From UBA9339 sp964535195 (GTDB lineage Bacteria; Pseudomonadota; Gammaproteobacteria; UBA9339), in contig CAZHSI010000012.1 in the NCBI GenBank assembly GCA_964535195.1, positions 1-37,159 on the forward strand: a DNA stretch of 37,159 nucleotides. The letters are read 5' to 3'. A program made the position numbers and the translations under genes. Of this stretch, positions 15,415 to 23,335 are shown in pieces; the first letter of the stretch is position 1; the number at the start of each line of letters is the position of its first letter. The notes under the pieces are model-generated. The model was not told where the DNA came from. It worked only from the letters and a program-made list of their open reading frames with translations, and made no database searches.

Positions 15415-15540
15415 ATACTCCTCGTAAAATAAATTTAATCTTTGTTACCCTTATTTTTTACGGTCCTCATTATATGAAAATATAAACTCCGACCGTAAAA
15501 AATAAGGGCGCCGCACCTAAATTCATTTTACGAGGAGCAT
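15415..15540 (-). repeat. Palindromic element copy A, between rpsC and rplP (best copy)
   Basis: The outer arms 15415-15437 and 15518-15540 pair over 23 bases with two mismatches. The inner arms 15448-15465 and 15491-15508 are a perfect 18 bp match (CCCTTATTTTTTACGGTC). The terminal loop is 25 bases, with loop core AAATATAAACTCCG shared closely with copy C and in diverged form with copy B. On the transcript the 3' arm ends ACGAGGAGTAT directly before the rplP ATG, while the 5' arm carries the complementary CTCCTCGT. A 36-base ORF (15435-15470, minus strand; MRTVKNKGNKD) starts in the loop. No transposase or target duplication is visible. Confidence 0.9.
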
Positions 15541-15588
15541 AATTCCACTAAAATTTTTTTCATCAGATTTTATTACCCTTTAGCGTTT

Positions 15589-16272
15589 CTATACTTCATC
15601 TCTTTCTACAAGCACTACCGGAGCCTCTTCAGCCAAAACATCTTTACCAATTTTCTCGCCCTTAAATATCCATACCTTGACTCCAATTATGCCATAAGTA
15701 GTTCTAGCTTCAGCCAAAGCATAATCAATATCAGCCCTAAAGGTATGCAGTGGCACACGCCCTTCGCGATACCATTCGGCACGAGCTATTTCAGACCCAC
15801 CCAAACGACCACTTACATGCACTTTAACTCCTAAAGCCCCAGACTTGACAGCACTTTGCATCGCCCTCTTCATCGCTCGACGAAACATAACTCGTCTTTC
15901 TAATTGTTCGGCAATACTACTAGCTACTAACTTAGCATCCAAATCCACTTTCTTAATTTCTTCAATATTGACATGCACAGGTATTCCTAACATGTCCGCT
16001 AATTCTTTACGCAAGGCATCAACATCACCACCCTTCTTACCCAGAATTATACCAGGCTTACCAGCGTAAATTGTCACATGAGCGTTTTTTGCTGGCCTTT
16101 CAATCTGAATCCTACTAATTGCCGCTGCTTTATATTTATCGAACAAAAATTTACGCAGTTTAATATCGGAATTTAAATAGGCGGCATATTTTTTCGAATC
16201 TGCATACCACGTAGATTTCCAATCTTGAACAATTCCTAAACGGATACCAATTGGATTTACTTTTTGCCCCAT
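15589..16272 (-). CDS. rpsC: 30S ribosomal protein S3
   Basis: S3 surrounds the mRNA entry with S4 and S5 and has mRNA helicase activity with them. The start at 16272 (MGQKVNPIGIRLGIVQDW) is chosen over an upstream in-frame GTG/ATG read because it matches the family and follows a purine-rich site (GGGGAAG, AAGGG). The protein has 227 residues (E. coli 233). The KH domain is at about 39-107 (PAKNAHVTIYAGKPGIILGK) and the C-terminal domain contains KVHVSGRLGGSEIARAEWYR. It begins 4 bases after the rplV stop. Confidence 0.98.
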   Translation of the reverse strand: MGQKVNPIGIRLGIVQDWKSTWYADSKKYAAYLNSDIKLRKFLFDKYKAAAISRIQIERPAKNAHVTIYAGKPGIILGKKGGDVDALRKELADMLGIPVHVNIEEIKKVDLDAKLVASSIAEQLERRVMFRRAMKRAMQSAVKSGALGVKVHVSGRLGGSEIARAEWYREGRVPLHTFRADIDYALAEARTTYGIIGVKVWIFKGEKIGKDVLAEEAPVVLVERDEV

Positions 16273-16276
16273 ACCC

Positions 16277-16618
16277 TTACTTCCCCTCTCTGCTCGCAAC
16301 TGCCACACTAATGTGACAAGTTTTCTTCAAAATTCTACATCCTCTGCCCTTGGCGCGCGCATGCATACGTCTCATTCGAGTCGCCTCATCAACAAAGGTT
16401 CGTGATACTACAAGCTGATCAATATCAGCACCATCGTTATGCTCCGCGTTCGCAATAGCTGAGTCTAAAACTTTTTTCACTAATTGTGCAGCTTTTTTGC
16501 TACTAAAACTTAAAATATCTAACGCACGACCAACCGGCAAACCACGAATTTGATCGGCAACTAGTCTCACCTTTTGCGCAGATGAGCGTGCGTATTTATG
16601 TCTAGCTATTGTTTCCAT
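16277..16618 (-). CDS. rplV: 50S ribosomal protein L22
   Basis: L22 has a beta-hairpin reaching the peptide exit tunnel constriction, the site of macrolide-resistance changes. The protein has 113 residues (E. coli 110). It begins METIARHKYARSSAQKVRL and contains RALDILSFSSKKAAQLVKK, VLDSAIANAEHNDGADIDQL and the hairpin MRRMHARAKGRGCRILKKT, in which the tip is intact. The ribosome site AAAGAGC lies in the outer arm of palindromic element copy C. The ATG overlaps the stop of a 19-codon ORF as TAATG. Confidence 0.98.
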   Translation of the reverse strand: METIARHKYARSSAQKVRLVADQIRGLPVGRALDILSFSSKKAAQLVKKVLDSAIANAEHNDGADIDQLVVSRTFVDEATRMRRMHARAKGRGCRILKKTCHISVAVASREGK

Positions 16619-16748
16619 TATATGCTCTTTGCTAAATAGGTTTGTGGTTTGTCGACTACACTACTCGCGATCATCATTTACCAAATATAAACTCCGATCA
16701 CTCGCAGCCCGCCCTCACGCCTAAAATTACTTAGCTAAGAGCACAACC
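16619..16748 (-). repeat. Palindromic element copy C, between rpsS and rplV (divergent)
   Basis: The outer arms 16623-16638 and 16728-16743 pair at 14 of 16 positions (TGCTCTTTGCTAAATA). The centre (CATCATTTACCAAATATAAA and CTCCGATC) clearly matches the loop of copy A, so this is the same family with changed arms. It lies directly before the rplV ATG in the same position as the other copies. The loop ATG opens a 19-codon ORF (16618-16677, minus strand) whose TAA overlaps the rplV ATG. The remaining 113 bases to the rpsS stop show nothing further. Confidence 0.75.
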
Positions 16749-16861
16749 TACAAACACACAACCAAAAATAAAACTTTTTAATAATTAAATTTCACATCTA
16801 AGCAGCCACAAAGCTTACTCTGCTACGTTGTTCAACACCGCGTACTAACCAACTTTCAGCC

Positions 16862-17158
16862 TCACCCCTTTTTCTTTCCATCCTCTTGCTGCGCTTTACG
16901 TTCACCAGAATGCGCACGGAAAGTACGAGTATGCGCAAACTCTCCTAACTTATGCCCCACCATGTTTTCGGTGATAAAAACTGGGACATGATCTTTACCA
17001 TTGTGTACCGCAATAGTCAACCCTACCATATCCGGCACAATCATCGATCGACGCGACCAAGTTTTAATTGGCTTCTTACTTTTTATCGCTTGCGAAGCCT
17101 CTACTTTTTTTAACAAATGTATATCTACAAATGGCCCTTTTTTAACTGAACGTGGCAC
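16862..17158 (-). CDS. rpsS: 30S ribosomal protein S19
   Basis: S19 forms the head tip with S13 and contacts the A-site finger. The protein has 98 residues (E. coli 92). It begins MPRSVKKGPFVDIHLLKKVE and contains KTWSRRSMIVPDMVGLTIAV, the signature NGKDHVPVFITENMVGHKLG and EFAHTRTFRAH. The tail ends QQEDGKKKG. It is unusual only in being followed by a long 243-base spacer before rplV, which holds element copy C. Confidence 0.98.
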   Translation of the reverse strand: MPRSVKKGPFVDIHLLKKVEASQAIKSKKPIKTWSRRSMIVPDMVGLTIAVHNGKDHVPVFITENMVGHKLGEFAHTRTFRAHSGERKAQQEDGKKKG

Positions 17159-17168
17159 GTTTCAATCC

Positions 17169-18002
17169 TCACTTAACATGACGACTACGAATAATCATTG
17201 AATTAGTACGTTTATTACGACGTGTATGATACCCCTTGGTTGGCTGACCGTGAGGTGTAACTGGATGACGCCCTCCGGAGGTTTTACCTTCACCACCACC
17301 ATGAGGGTGATCAACTGGGTTCATAACAACACCACGAACCGTTGGCCGAATACCACGCCAACGAGAAGCACCAGCCTTGCCTAATGACCGTAAATTATGC
17401 TCAGCATTAGACACTTCCCCAATACACGCTCGACATACTGCCAAAATCTTTCTAACTTCACCAGAGCGTAAACGTAAAGTAACATATTCCCCTTCACGAG
17501 CAACAACCTGCACCGACGCCCCTGCACTACGCGCCAATTGCGCACCTTTCCCCGGTCTCATTTCTACACCATACACTGTGGCACCAACAGGGATACTACT
17601 TAATGGCAAACAATTCCCGGCTTTGATTGGCGCATCAACCCCAGACATTACCTCATCACCAACTTTCAAATCCTTCGGCGCAATAATATAGCGTCGCTCC
17701 CCATCTTTATATAAAATTAAGGCGATGTATGGGCTACGATTTGGGTCATATTCCAAACGCTCAACAACTGCCGGAATACCATCTTTACACCGTTTAAAAT
17801 CTATAACTCGATAAAACCTTTTGCTTCCGCCGCCATGATGCCTTACCGTTAAGCGCCCCATATTGTTACGAGCACTACCGCGACCCCTTTGTTTGGCCGT
17901 AAGCAACGGACGATGCGGCTCACCCTTATGTAAGTTAGGGTTCTTAACTTTAATAACAAAGCGACGCGCGGGGGAAGTCGGTTTAGTTTTAATAATTGCC
18001 AT
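17169..18002 (-). CDS. rplB: 50S ribosomal protein L2
   Basis: L2 supports subunit association and the peptidyl-transferase centre. The protein has 277 residues (E. coli 273). It begins MAIIKTKPTSPARRFVIKV; the RNA-binding core includes RLEYDPNRSPYIALILYKDG, PLSSIPVGATVYGVEMRPGK and the signature VMNPVDHPHGGGEGK, with the conserved His equivalent to E. coli His229. The C-terminus (GYHTRRNKRTNSMIIRSRHV) is basic. It begins 3 bases after the rplW stop and is 10 bases before rpsS. Confidence 0.98.
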   Translation of the reverse strand: MAIIKTKPTSPARRFVIKVKNPNLHKGEPHRPLLTAKQRGRGSARNNMGRLTVRHHGGGSKRFYRVIDFKRCKDGIPAVVERLEYDPNRSPYIALILYKDGERRYIIAPKDLKVGDEVMSGVDAPIKAGNCLPLSSIPVGATVYGVEMRPGKGAQLARSAGASVQVVAREGEYVTLRLRSGEVRKILAVCRACIGEVSNAEHNLRSLGKAGASRWRGIRPTVRGVVMNPVDHPHGGGEGKTSGGRHPVTPHGQPTKGYHTRRNKRTNSMIIRSRHVK

Positions 18003-18005
18003 AAA

Positions 18006-18296
18006 TTACGCTCCACCCAAATTAATCGCTTGACCTTCTTTCACGGTAATATAAGCCTTCTTCCAGTCCTGATTTCTTCCTGAGATATGCTTAAAAGTAC
18101 GCTTTTTACCCTGCACTCGACAAACACGCACTGCAGTTACATCAACCCCAAACAACAACTTCACTGCTTTAGCAATCTCATCTTTTCTCGCCTTACCGTT
18201 CACTTTAAAAACATACTGCCGATCAACCTGAGCTCTAGTTGTTTTCTCCGAAACACAAGGAGCAAGAATGGTTTTCATTAGATTATATTCTGTCAT
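18006..18296 (-). CDS. rplW: 50S ribosomal protein L23
   Basis: L23 lies at the tunnel exit and docks trigger factor and SRP. The start at 18296 (MTEYNLMKTILAPCVSEKT) aligns best with E. coli L23 and follows GAGGAG; an upstream ATG at 18311 and an internal one at 18278 are possible. The protein has 96 residues. The blocks VSEKTTRAQVDRQYVFKV, AVKLLFGVDVTAVRV and GRNQDWKKAYITVKEGQ are family-typical. The start overlaps the 3' end of rplD by 14 bases. Confidence 0.95.
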   Translation of the reverse strand: MTEYNLMKTILAPCVSEKTTRAQVDRQYVFKVNGKARKDEIAKAVKLLFGVDVTAVRVCRVQGKKRTFKHISGRNQDWKKAYITVKEGQAINLGGA

Positions 18297-18912
18297 TCCA
18301 TTTCTCCTCAAGCTGTCGCAACACTGGTACTGTAAATATCACTTTATCAAAACCAATTAAGTTCATGGGATTAATCCCGCATAAATCACACACTCCAACA
18401 CCAGGCAAGTTACGTGCCGCTAAAAATAAACTTGGCTGCGTTGTTTCAGTTACAATTAAAACATTTTTAAGATTCAACTCTTTAAGTTTTTTGGCAAGAT
18501 CCCGCGTTTTTCCTGTGGCATTAAAATCATTTACCAACAACAAACGTTCTTGTCGTACTAACTCAGACAATATTGAACACATAGCTCCCCAATACATCTT
18601 CTTATTAATCTTTTGGGAATAATCACGCGGCTTTGCCGCAAAGACAATACCACCACCGCGCCATAATGGGCTACGAATAGTACCAGCACGAGCACCACCA
18701 GTGCCTTTTTGACGCCAAGGCTTTTTGCCACCACCACGCACTTCTGCTCTGGTTTTTTGCGCCTTGCTACCTTGACGAGCACCAGCAGCATACGCCTGCA
18801 AGACCTGGTGAATCAATGCTTCATTAAATTCTTTAGCAAAAACTGCATCTTCAATCTGAACGGCATCAGCAGAGAAAGACCCTGTGGCTGTATCTAATAA
18901 CTTAAGCTCCAT
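18283..18912 (-). CDS. rplD: 50S ribosomal protein L4
   Basis: L4 is an assembly protein with a loop in the peptide exit tunnel; in E. coli it represses the S10 operon. The protein has 209 residues (E. coli 201). The tunnel loop GGGKKPWRQKGTGGARAGTI and RSPLWRGGGIVFAAKPRDYS are intact, including Lys and Gly positions linked to macrolide response. The C-terminal part carries LLVNDFNATGKTRDLAKKL. It overlaps rplC by 11 bases and rplW by 14. No clear L4 leader was recognised before rpsJ. Confidence 0.98.
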   Translation of the reverse strand: MELKLLDTATGSFSADAVQIEDAVFAKEFNEALIHQVLQAYAAGARQGSKAQKTRAEVRGGGKKPWRQKGTGGARAGTIRSPLWRGGGIVFAAKPRDYSQKINKKMYWGAMCSILSELVRQERLLLVNDFNATGKTRDLAKKLKELNLKNVLIVTETTQPSLFLAARNLPGVGVCDLCGINPMNLIGFDKVIFTVPVLRQLEEKWNDRI

Positions 18913-19561
18913 GATTCTTTCCTCTCATTTTAACTGCAGGTACCACGATGACATACCCCCCAGGGGCGCCAGGAATCCCGCCCTTAACCATCAATAAATT
19001 ACGCTCAATATCAACTTTAACCACTTCTTGGCTCTGTACGGTACGTTTGACGTTACCAAGATGACCCGCCATCTTTTTACCTTTAAACACTCTTCCCGGA
19101 GTTTGTCTTTGACCAATAGACCCAGGAACACGATGCGATACTGAACAACCGTGACTAGCATAACCACCGGAAAAATGGTGACGCTTCATCACCCCGGCAA
19201 ACCCTTTTCCTTTAGTTATACCTTCAACATCTACCATTTGACCAACGTCAAACAAGTCAACCTTCAATTCTTTACCTAAAGCTAAATCTACCCCCTCATC
19301 TTTGGCTAAACAAAACTCCCAAAGCCCATCCCCTGCACCAACGCCCGCCTTAGCAAAATGATTAGTTAAGGCTTTACCAAGTCTTGCAACTTTTTTAACA
19401 CCAGTTGTAACCTGGACAGCACGATAGCCATCATTTTCGTCAGTTTTAATTTGGGTGACACGATTTGGCAAAACAGACAACACTGTAACAGGAATACTTT
19501 TCCCATCTTCAGTGAAGATTCTCGTCATACCACATTTTTTACCTACTAAGCCAATAGTCAT
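18902..19561 (-). CDS. rplC: 50S ribosomal protein L3
   Basis: L3 is one of two assembly initiators and reaches the peptidyl-transferase centre. The protein has 219 residues (E. coli 209). It begins MTIGLVGKKCGMTRIFTEDG; the central extension contains GFAGVMKRHHFSGGYASHGC and SIGQRQTPGRVFKGKKMAGH, in which the Gln methylated in E. coli (Q150) is conserved in context. It starts 15 bases after rpsJ and overlaps rplD at its 3' end. Confidence 0.98.
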   Translation of the reverse strand: MTIGLVGKKCGMTRIFTEDGKSIPVTVLSVLPNRVTQIKTDENDGYRAVQVTTGVKKVARLGKALTNHFAKAGVGAGDGLWEFCLAKDEGVDLALGKELKVDLFDVGQMVDVEGITKGKGFAGVMKRHHFSGGYASHGCSVSHRVPGSIGQRQTPGRVFKGKKMAGHLGNVKRTVQSQEVVKVDIERNLLMVKGGIPGAPGGYVIVVPAVKMRGKNHGA

Positions 19562-19576
19562 TGCACTAATCTCACG

Positions 19577-19900
19577 CTAATCCACACTAATCTGGACATC
19601 TACTCCAGCAGCTAAATCTAACTTCATCAAGGCATCAACCGTTTTGTCAGTTGGAAACACAATATCCAAAAGTCGTTTATGCGTACGGATCTCGTACTGA
19701 TCTCGCGCATCTTTATCGGCATTTGGCGACACACAAATAGTCAAACGCTCGATACGATTCGGCAACGGGATCGGCCCATGAATCTGTGCTCCGGTACGCT
19801 TGGCGGTCTCAACAATCTCATGCGTTGCCTGATCAATAAGACGATGATCAAACGCCTTTAACCGAATACGGATCCTTTGACCCTTTTTTATTACTGACAT
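19577..19900 (-). CDS. rpsJ: 30S ribosomal protein S10 / NusE
   Basis: S10 is a head protein that also acts as NusE, linking NusG to the ribosome and forming antitermination complexes with NusB. The protein has 107 residues (E. coli 103), with four extra at the N-terminus (MSVIKKGQRIRIRLKAFDHR). The signature region GAQIHGPIPLPNRIERLTI and KRLLDIVFPTDKTVDALMKL are present. It heads the S10 operon, 124 bases downstream of tuf; no promoter is evident there, so expression may rest on read-through from the str operon. Confidence 0.98.
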   Translation of the reverse strand: MSVIKKGQRIRIRLKAFDHRLIDQATHEIVETAKRTGAQIHGPIPLPNRIERLTICVSPNADKDARDQYEIRTHKRLLDIVFPTDKTVDALMKLDLAAGVDVQISVD

Positions 19901-20024
19901 ATAAAATACCCTAATTTGTCGTCACTACTAACTGCCCTACTTCCCAGCCATGAGTCGCAAAAAGCGCGACTTGACTAAGCTGATGAAGCATTTCGCTCCT
20001 ATAGAGCTATCGATTGCTTCGTAA
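19901..20024 (-). repeat. Spacer between tuf and rpsJ with two hairpins, repeat-like
   Basis: Two hairpins are visible on the transcript: GAAGCA with TGCTTC (about 20022-19985, loop about 26 bases) and AGTCGC with GCGACT (19971-19953, loop GCTTTTT). The 81 bases from GAA at 20019 are open in one frame to a TAG (…CFISLVKSRFLRLMAGK), which is unusual for a spacer and looks like a dispersed palindromic repeat with coding-like sequence. No promoter hexamers were found. AGGG at about 10 bases before ATG may serve rpsJ. Confidence 0.45.
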
Positions 20025-21212
20025 TTATTCTAATATTTTCGCCACTACGCCGGCACCCACAGTCTTGCCGCCCTCTCTAATGGCAAACCTTACCCCTTCT
20101 TCCATCGCAATTGGCACAATTAAACTTACCTTCATCTTGATGTTATCTCCTGGCATTACCATCTCAACATTCTCTGGTAACTCCACCGATCCTGTAACAT
20201 CGGTCGTTCTAAAATAAAACTGCGGACGATAACCTTTGAAAAACGGCGTATGTCTACCACCCTCTTCTTTCGACAATACGTAAACTTCAGCTTCAAATTT
20301 CGTATGTGGGGTAATCGACCCAGGTTGCGATAACACCTGACCACGCTCCACATCCTCTTTCTTCGTACCACGTAGCAGTATTCCTACGTTATCCCCAGCC
20401 TCACCTTCGTCTAATAACTTTCTAAACATCTCAACACCAGTACATACCGTCTTCTGCACCGGCTTAATACCTACAATCTCTAATTCCGCTCCAACCTTAA
20501 CCTTCCCTCTCTCCACTCTTCCAGTTACCACCGTCCCTCGTCCAGATATCGAAAACACATCTTCGATCGGCATCAAAAACGGCTTGTCTTTCGGGCGCTC
20601 TGGGATCGTAAAGTAATCATCTATCGTTTGCGCTAACTTAAATATCGATGGCTCACCAAGCTCACTCTTGTCTCCCTCTAACGCCTTCAGCGCTGATCCC
20701 ACAACAATCGGCGTCGTATCCCCAGGAAAGTCGTGCTTCTTCAATAACTCTCTGATCTCCATCTCTACTAGCTGCAATAACTCAGGGTCGTCCACCATAT
20801 CAGCTTTATTCAAAAAGACAACTATCTTTGGCACCCCTACCTGACGGGCTAATAATATATGCTCTCTGGTTTGAGGCATCGGACCATCTGCCGCACTTAC
20901 AACTAAGATCGCTCCGTCCATCTGCGCCGCACCCGTAATCATGTTCTTTACATAGTCAGCATGTCCTGGACAATCAACGTGCGCTACGTGGTATTTCTCC
21001 GTCTGATACTCAACGTGCGAGGTCGCTATCGTTATTCCTCTCTCTCTCTCTTCTGGCGCATTATCAATATCTTCAAACTTCTTCGCCGTACCGCCAAATT
21101 TACTCGATAACACCACAGTTAGCGCCGCAGTTAACGTCGTCTTACCATGATCTACGTGGCCGATCGTTCCTATGTTTATATGTGGCTTCGTCCTTTCAAA
21201 TTTTTCCGCCAT
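20025..21212 (-). CDS. tuf: Elongation factor Tu (copy 1, str operon)
   Basis: EF-Tu is the GTPase that delivers aminoacyl-tRNA to the ribosome. The 395-residue protein has G1 GHVDHGKT (18-25), G3 DCPGHADY, the catalytic His of that motif and G4 NKAD, with the domain 2/3 boundary near residue 205-300 and the end GVVAKILE. It lies 26 bases after fusA and 124 bases before rpsJ, as tufA does in E. coli. A second copy ends at 37104: the last 17 codons are the same in DNA, but the stop is TAA here and TAG there, and the sequences diverge directly after it, suggesting gene conversion limited to the coding region. Confidence 0.99.
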   Translation of the reverse strand: MAEKFERTKPHINIGTIGHVDHGKTTLTAALTVVLSSKFGGTAKKFEDIDNAPEERERGITIATSHVEYQTEKYHVAHVDCPGHADYVKNMITGAAQMDGAILVVSAADGPMPQTREHILLARQVGVPKIVVFLNKADMVDDPELLQLVEMEIRELLKKHDFPGDTTPIVVGSALKALEGDKSELGEPSIFKLAQTIDDYFTIPERPKDKPFLMPIEDVFSISGRGTVVTGRVERGKVKVGAELEIVGIKPVQKTVCTGVEMFRKLLDEGEAGDNVGILLRGTKKEDVERGQVLSQPGSITPHTKFEAEVYVLSKEEGGRHTPFFKGYRPQFYFRTTDVTGSVELPENVEMVMPGDNIKMKVSLIVPIAMEEGVRFAIREGGKTVGAGVVAKILE

Positions 21213-21238
21213 AATGATTACCCCCGTTATTTATTAAC

Positions 21239-23329
21239 TTATTGTTTTTTTGTTATTGCCTCTACTACGCTTGCTGGAGCCTCACAATACTTAGCAAACT
21301 CCATCGTATACGTTGCCCGACCTTGACTCATTGAACGCACATCAGTAGCGTAACCAAACATTTCACCGAGCGGAACCTCGGCCTTAATAATCTTTCCCGA
21401 AGGACCGGTATCCATTGCCTGAATAATGCCACGACGACGACTTAAGTCACCCACAACATCACCCATATACTCTTCTGGCGTAACCACTTCAACATTCATA
21501 ACTGGCTCTAAAAGAACCATACCCGCCTTCAGACTGCCTTCTTTAAAAGCCTGCGAACCAGCTATCTTAAACGCCATTTCGCTAGAGTCAACGTCGTGAT
21601 AAGAACCATCAAATAAAGTAACCCTAACATCAACTACTGGATATCCAGCAAGCACCCCACTCTCCATCTGACCTTTAATACCTTTATCAACAGCTGGAAT
21701 ATATTCACGCGGAATCACACCACCGACAATCTCATTAACAAATTCATAACCTTTACCTCGCGGCAATGGCTCAAGCTTAATCCAAACATGGCCGTATTGA
21801 CCGCGACCACCAGATTGTCTAATGTATTTACCTTCTTGTTCAACAAATTTTTTGATTGTTTCACGGTAAGCAACCTGCGGCTTACCAACATTGGCGTCAA
21901 CACTAAACTCTCGCCTCATCCGATCAACAATAATTTCTAAGTGTAACTCTCCCATACCACCAATAATTGTCTGCCCAGACTCCTCATCGGTGCGCACACT
22001 AAAAGATGGATCTTCTTGCGCAAGCTTATTAAGCGCAATCCCCATTTTTTCTTGGTCGGCCTTAGTCTTAGGCTCAACCGCCACAAAAATAACCGGCTCA
22101 GGAAACTCCATGCGCTCTAAAGTAATAATATTATCTTCATCGCAAAGGGTATCACCTGTAGAAACATTCTTTAAACCAACAGCAGCAGCGATATCACCAG
22201 CATAAACTTCCTTAAGCTCAGAACGAGTATTAGCATGCATTTGTACCATACGACCAATACGCTCTCGCTTACTCTTAACTGGATTATAAACACTATCCCC
22301 TGAACGCAACACGCCAGAATAAACTCTAAAGAAGGTTAAGGCACCAACAAATGGATCGGTCGCTATCTTAAAGGCTAAGGCTGCAAACGGCTCTTCGTCG
22401 GAAGACCTACGCCCAGCTTCTGCACCATCCTCTAACACACCTTTAATCGCAGCAATTTCGTCTGGCGCTGGCAAATAATCAATTACCGCATCTAAAACTG
22501 CCTGCACCCCTTTATTTTTAAAAGCAGTGCCACAAAAAACCGGCACGATTTGATTAGCCAATGTAAGCTTCCTAACCCCAACCATAAGCTCTTGCCTGCT
22601 GAGCTCGTGCCCTTCTAAATACTTATTCATCAACTCTTCATCAGCCTCAGCTGCTTGCTCAACCAACTTTTCATGCCACTCATTACATACTTCTTGTAAA
22701 TCGGCTGGAATCGGCCCTTCCTTGTAGGTCATGCCACGATCCTCATCGTTCCAATAAATAGCTCGCATACCTACAACATCAATAACACCCTTAAAATTCT
22801 CTTCACTACCAATCGGAACCTGCATAACCGCTGGCTTTGCCTTCAAACGGTCACTAATTTGTTTTACTACTCTAAAGAAATCGGCCCCCGCTCGATCCAT
22901 CTTATTAACAAAACAAATCCTCGGAACCTTATACTTATTAGCTTGACGCCACACAGTCTCAGACTGAGGCTCAACCCCACCAACCGCACAAAACACCACA
23001 ACAGCACCATCAAGCACCCGCAACGACCGCTCAACTTCAATAGTAAAATCGACGTGACCAGGGGTGTCAATAATATTAATTCGATGCTCTGGATATTGTT
23101 TGTTCATACCACTCCAACGACAAGTGGTCGCAGCAGCAGTAATAGTAATCCCCCTCTCCTGCTCTTGCTCCATCCAATCCATTACCGCAGTACCTTCGTG
23201 CACCTCACCCATCTTGTGCGAAACACCCGTATAGAAAAGTATACGCTCAGTGGTTGTAGTTTTGCCAGCATCAATGTGCGCAGTGATGCCAATATTTCTA
23301 TAATGTTTTAAGAGGTGGGTTCGTGACAT
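21239..23329 (-). CDS. fusA: Elongation factor G
   Basis: EF-G is the GTPase that drives translocation and, with RRF, ribosome recycling. The 696-residue protein has G1 AHIDAGKTTTTERIL (about 17-31), switch II DTPGHVDF, G4 NKMD, then domains II-V, with LEPVMNVEVVTPEEYMGDVV and RRRGIIQAMDTG in domain V, followed by GRATYTMEFAKY. The domain IV tip loop YRETIKK and GGRGQYGHVWI are conserved. It is the canonical EF-G rather than a paralogue, based on its place between rpsG and tuf. Only 6 bases separate it from rpsG. Confidence 0.99.
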   Translation of the reverse strand: MSRTHLLKHYRNIGITAHIDAGKTTTTERILFYTGVSHKMGEVHEGTAVMDWMEQEQERGITITAAATTCRWSGMNKQYPEHRINIIDTPGHVDFTIEVERSLRVLDGAVVVFCAVGGVEPQSETVWRQANKYKVPRICFVNKMDRAGADFFRVVKQISDRLKAKPAVMQVPIGSEENFKGVIDVVGMRAIYWNDEDRGMTYKEGPIPADLQEVCNEWHEKLVEQAAEADEELMNKYLEGHELSRQELMVGVRKLTLANQIVPVFCGTAFKNKGVQAVLDAVIDYLPAPDEIAAIKGVLEDGAEAGRRSSDEEPFAALAFKIATDPFVGALTFFRVYSGVLRSGDSVYNPVKSKRERIGRMVQMHANTRSELKEVYAGDIAAAVGLKNVSTGDTLCDEDNIITLERMEFPEPVIFVAVEPKTKADQEKMGIALNKLAQEDPSFSVRTDEESGQTIIGGMGELHLEIIVDRMRREFSVDANVGKPQVAYRETIKKFVEQEGKYIRQSGGRGQYGHVWIKLEPLPRGKGYEFVNEIVGGVIPREYIPAVDKGIKGQMESGVLAGYPVVDVRVTLFDGSYHDVDSSEMAFKIAGSQAFKEGSLKAGMVLLEPVMNVEVVTPEEYMGDVVGDLSRRRGIIQAMDTGPSGKIIKAEVPLGEMFGYATDVRSMSQGRATYTMEFAKYCEAPASVVEAITKKQ

Positions 23330-23335
23330 AGTTAA

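Noticed and set aside
16619..16861. A lost gene in the 243-bp rpsS-rplV spacer
   Set aside because: No frame of gene-like length; the spacer is explained by palindromic element C plus about 110 bases of A+T-rich sequence.
22859..23311. Open frame of 150 codons on the plus strand opposite fusA
   Set aside because: It is antisense to the conserved EF-G G-domain; the sequence is low-complexity and matches no family.
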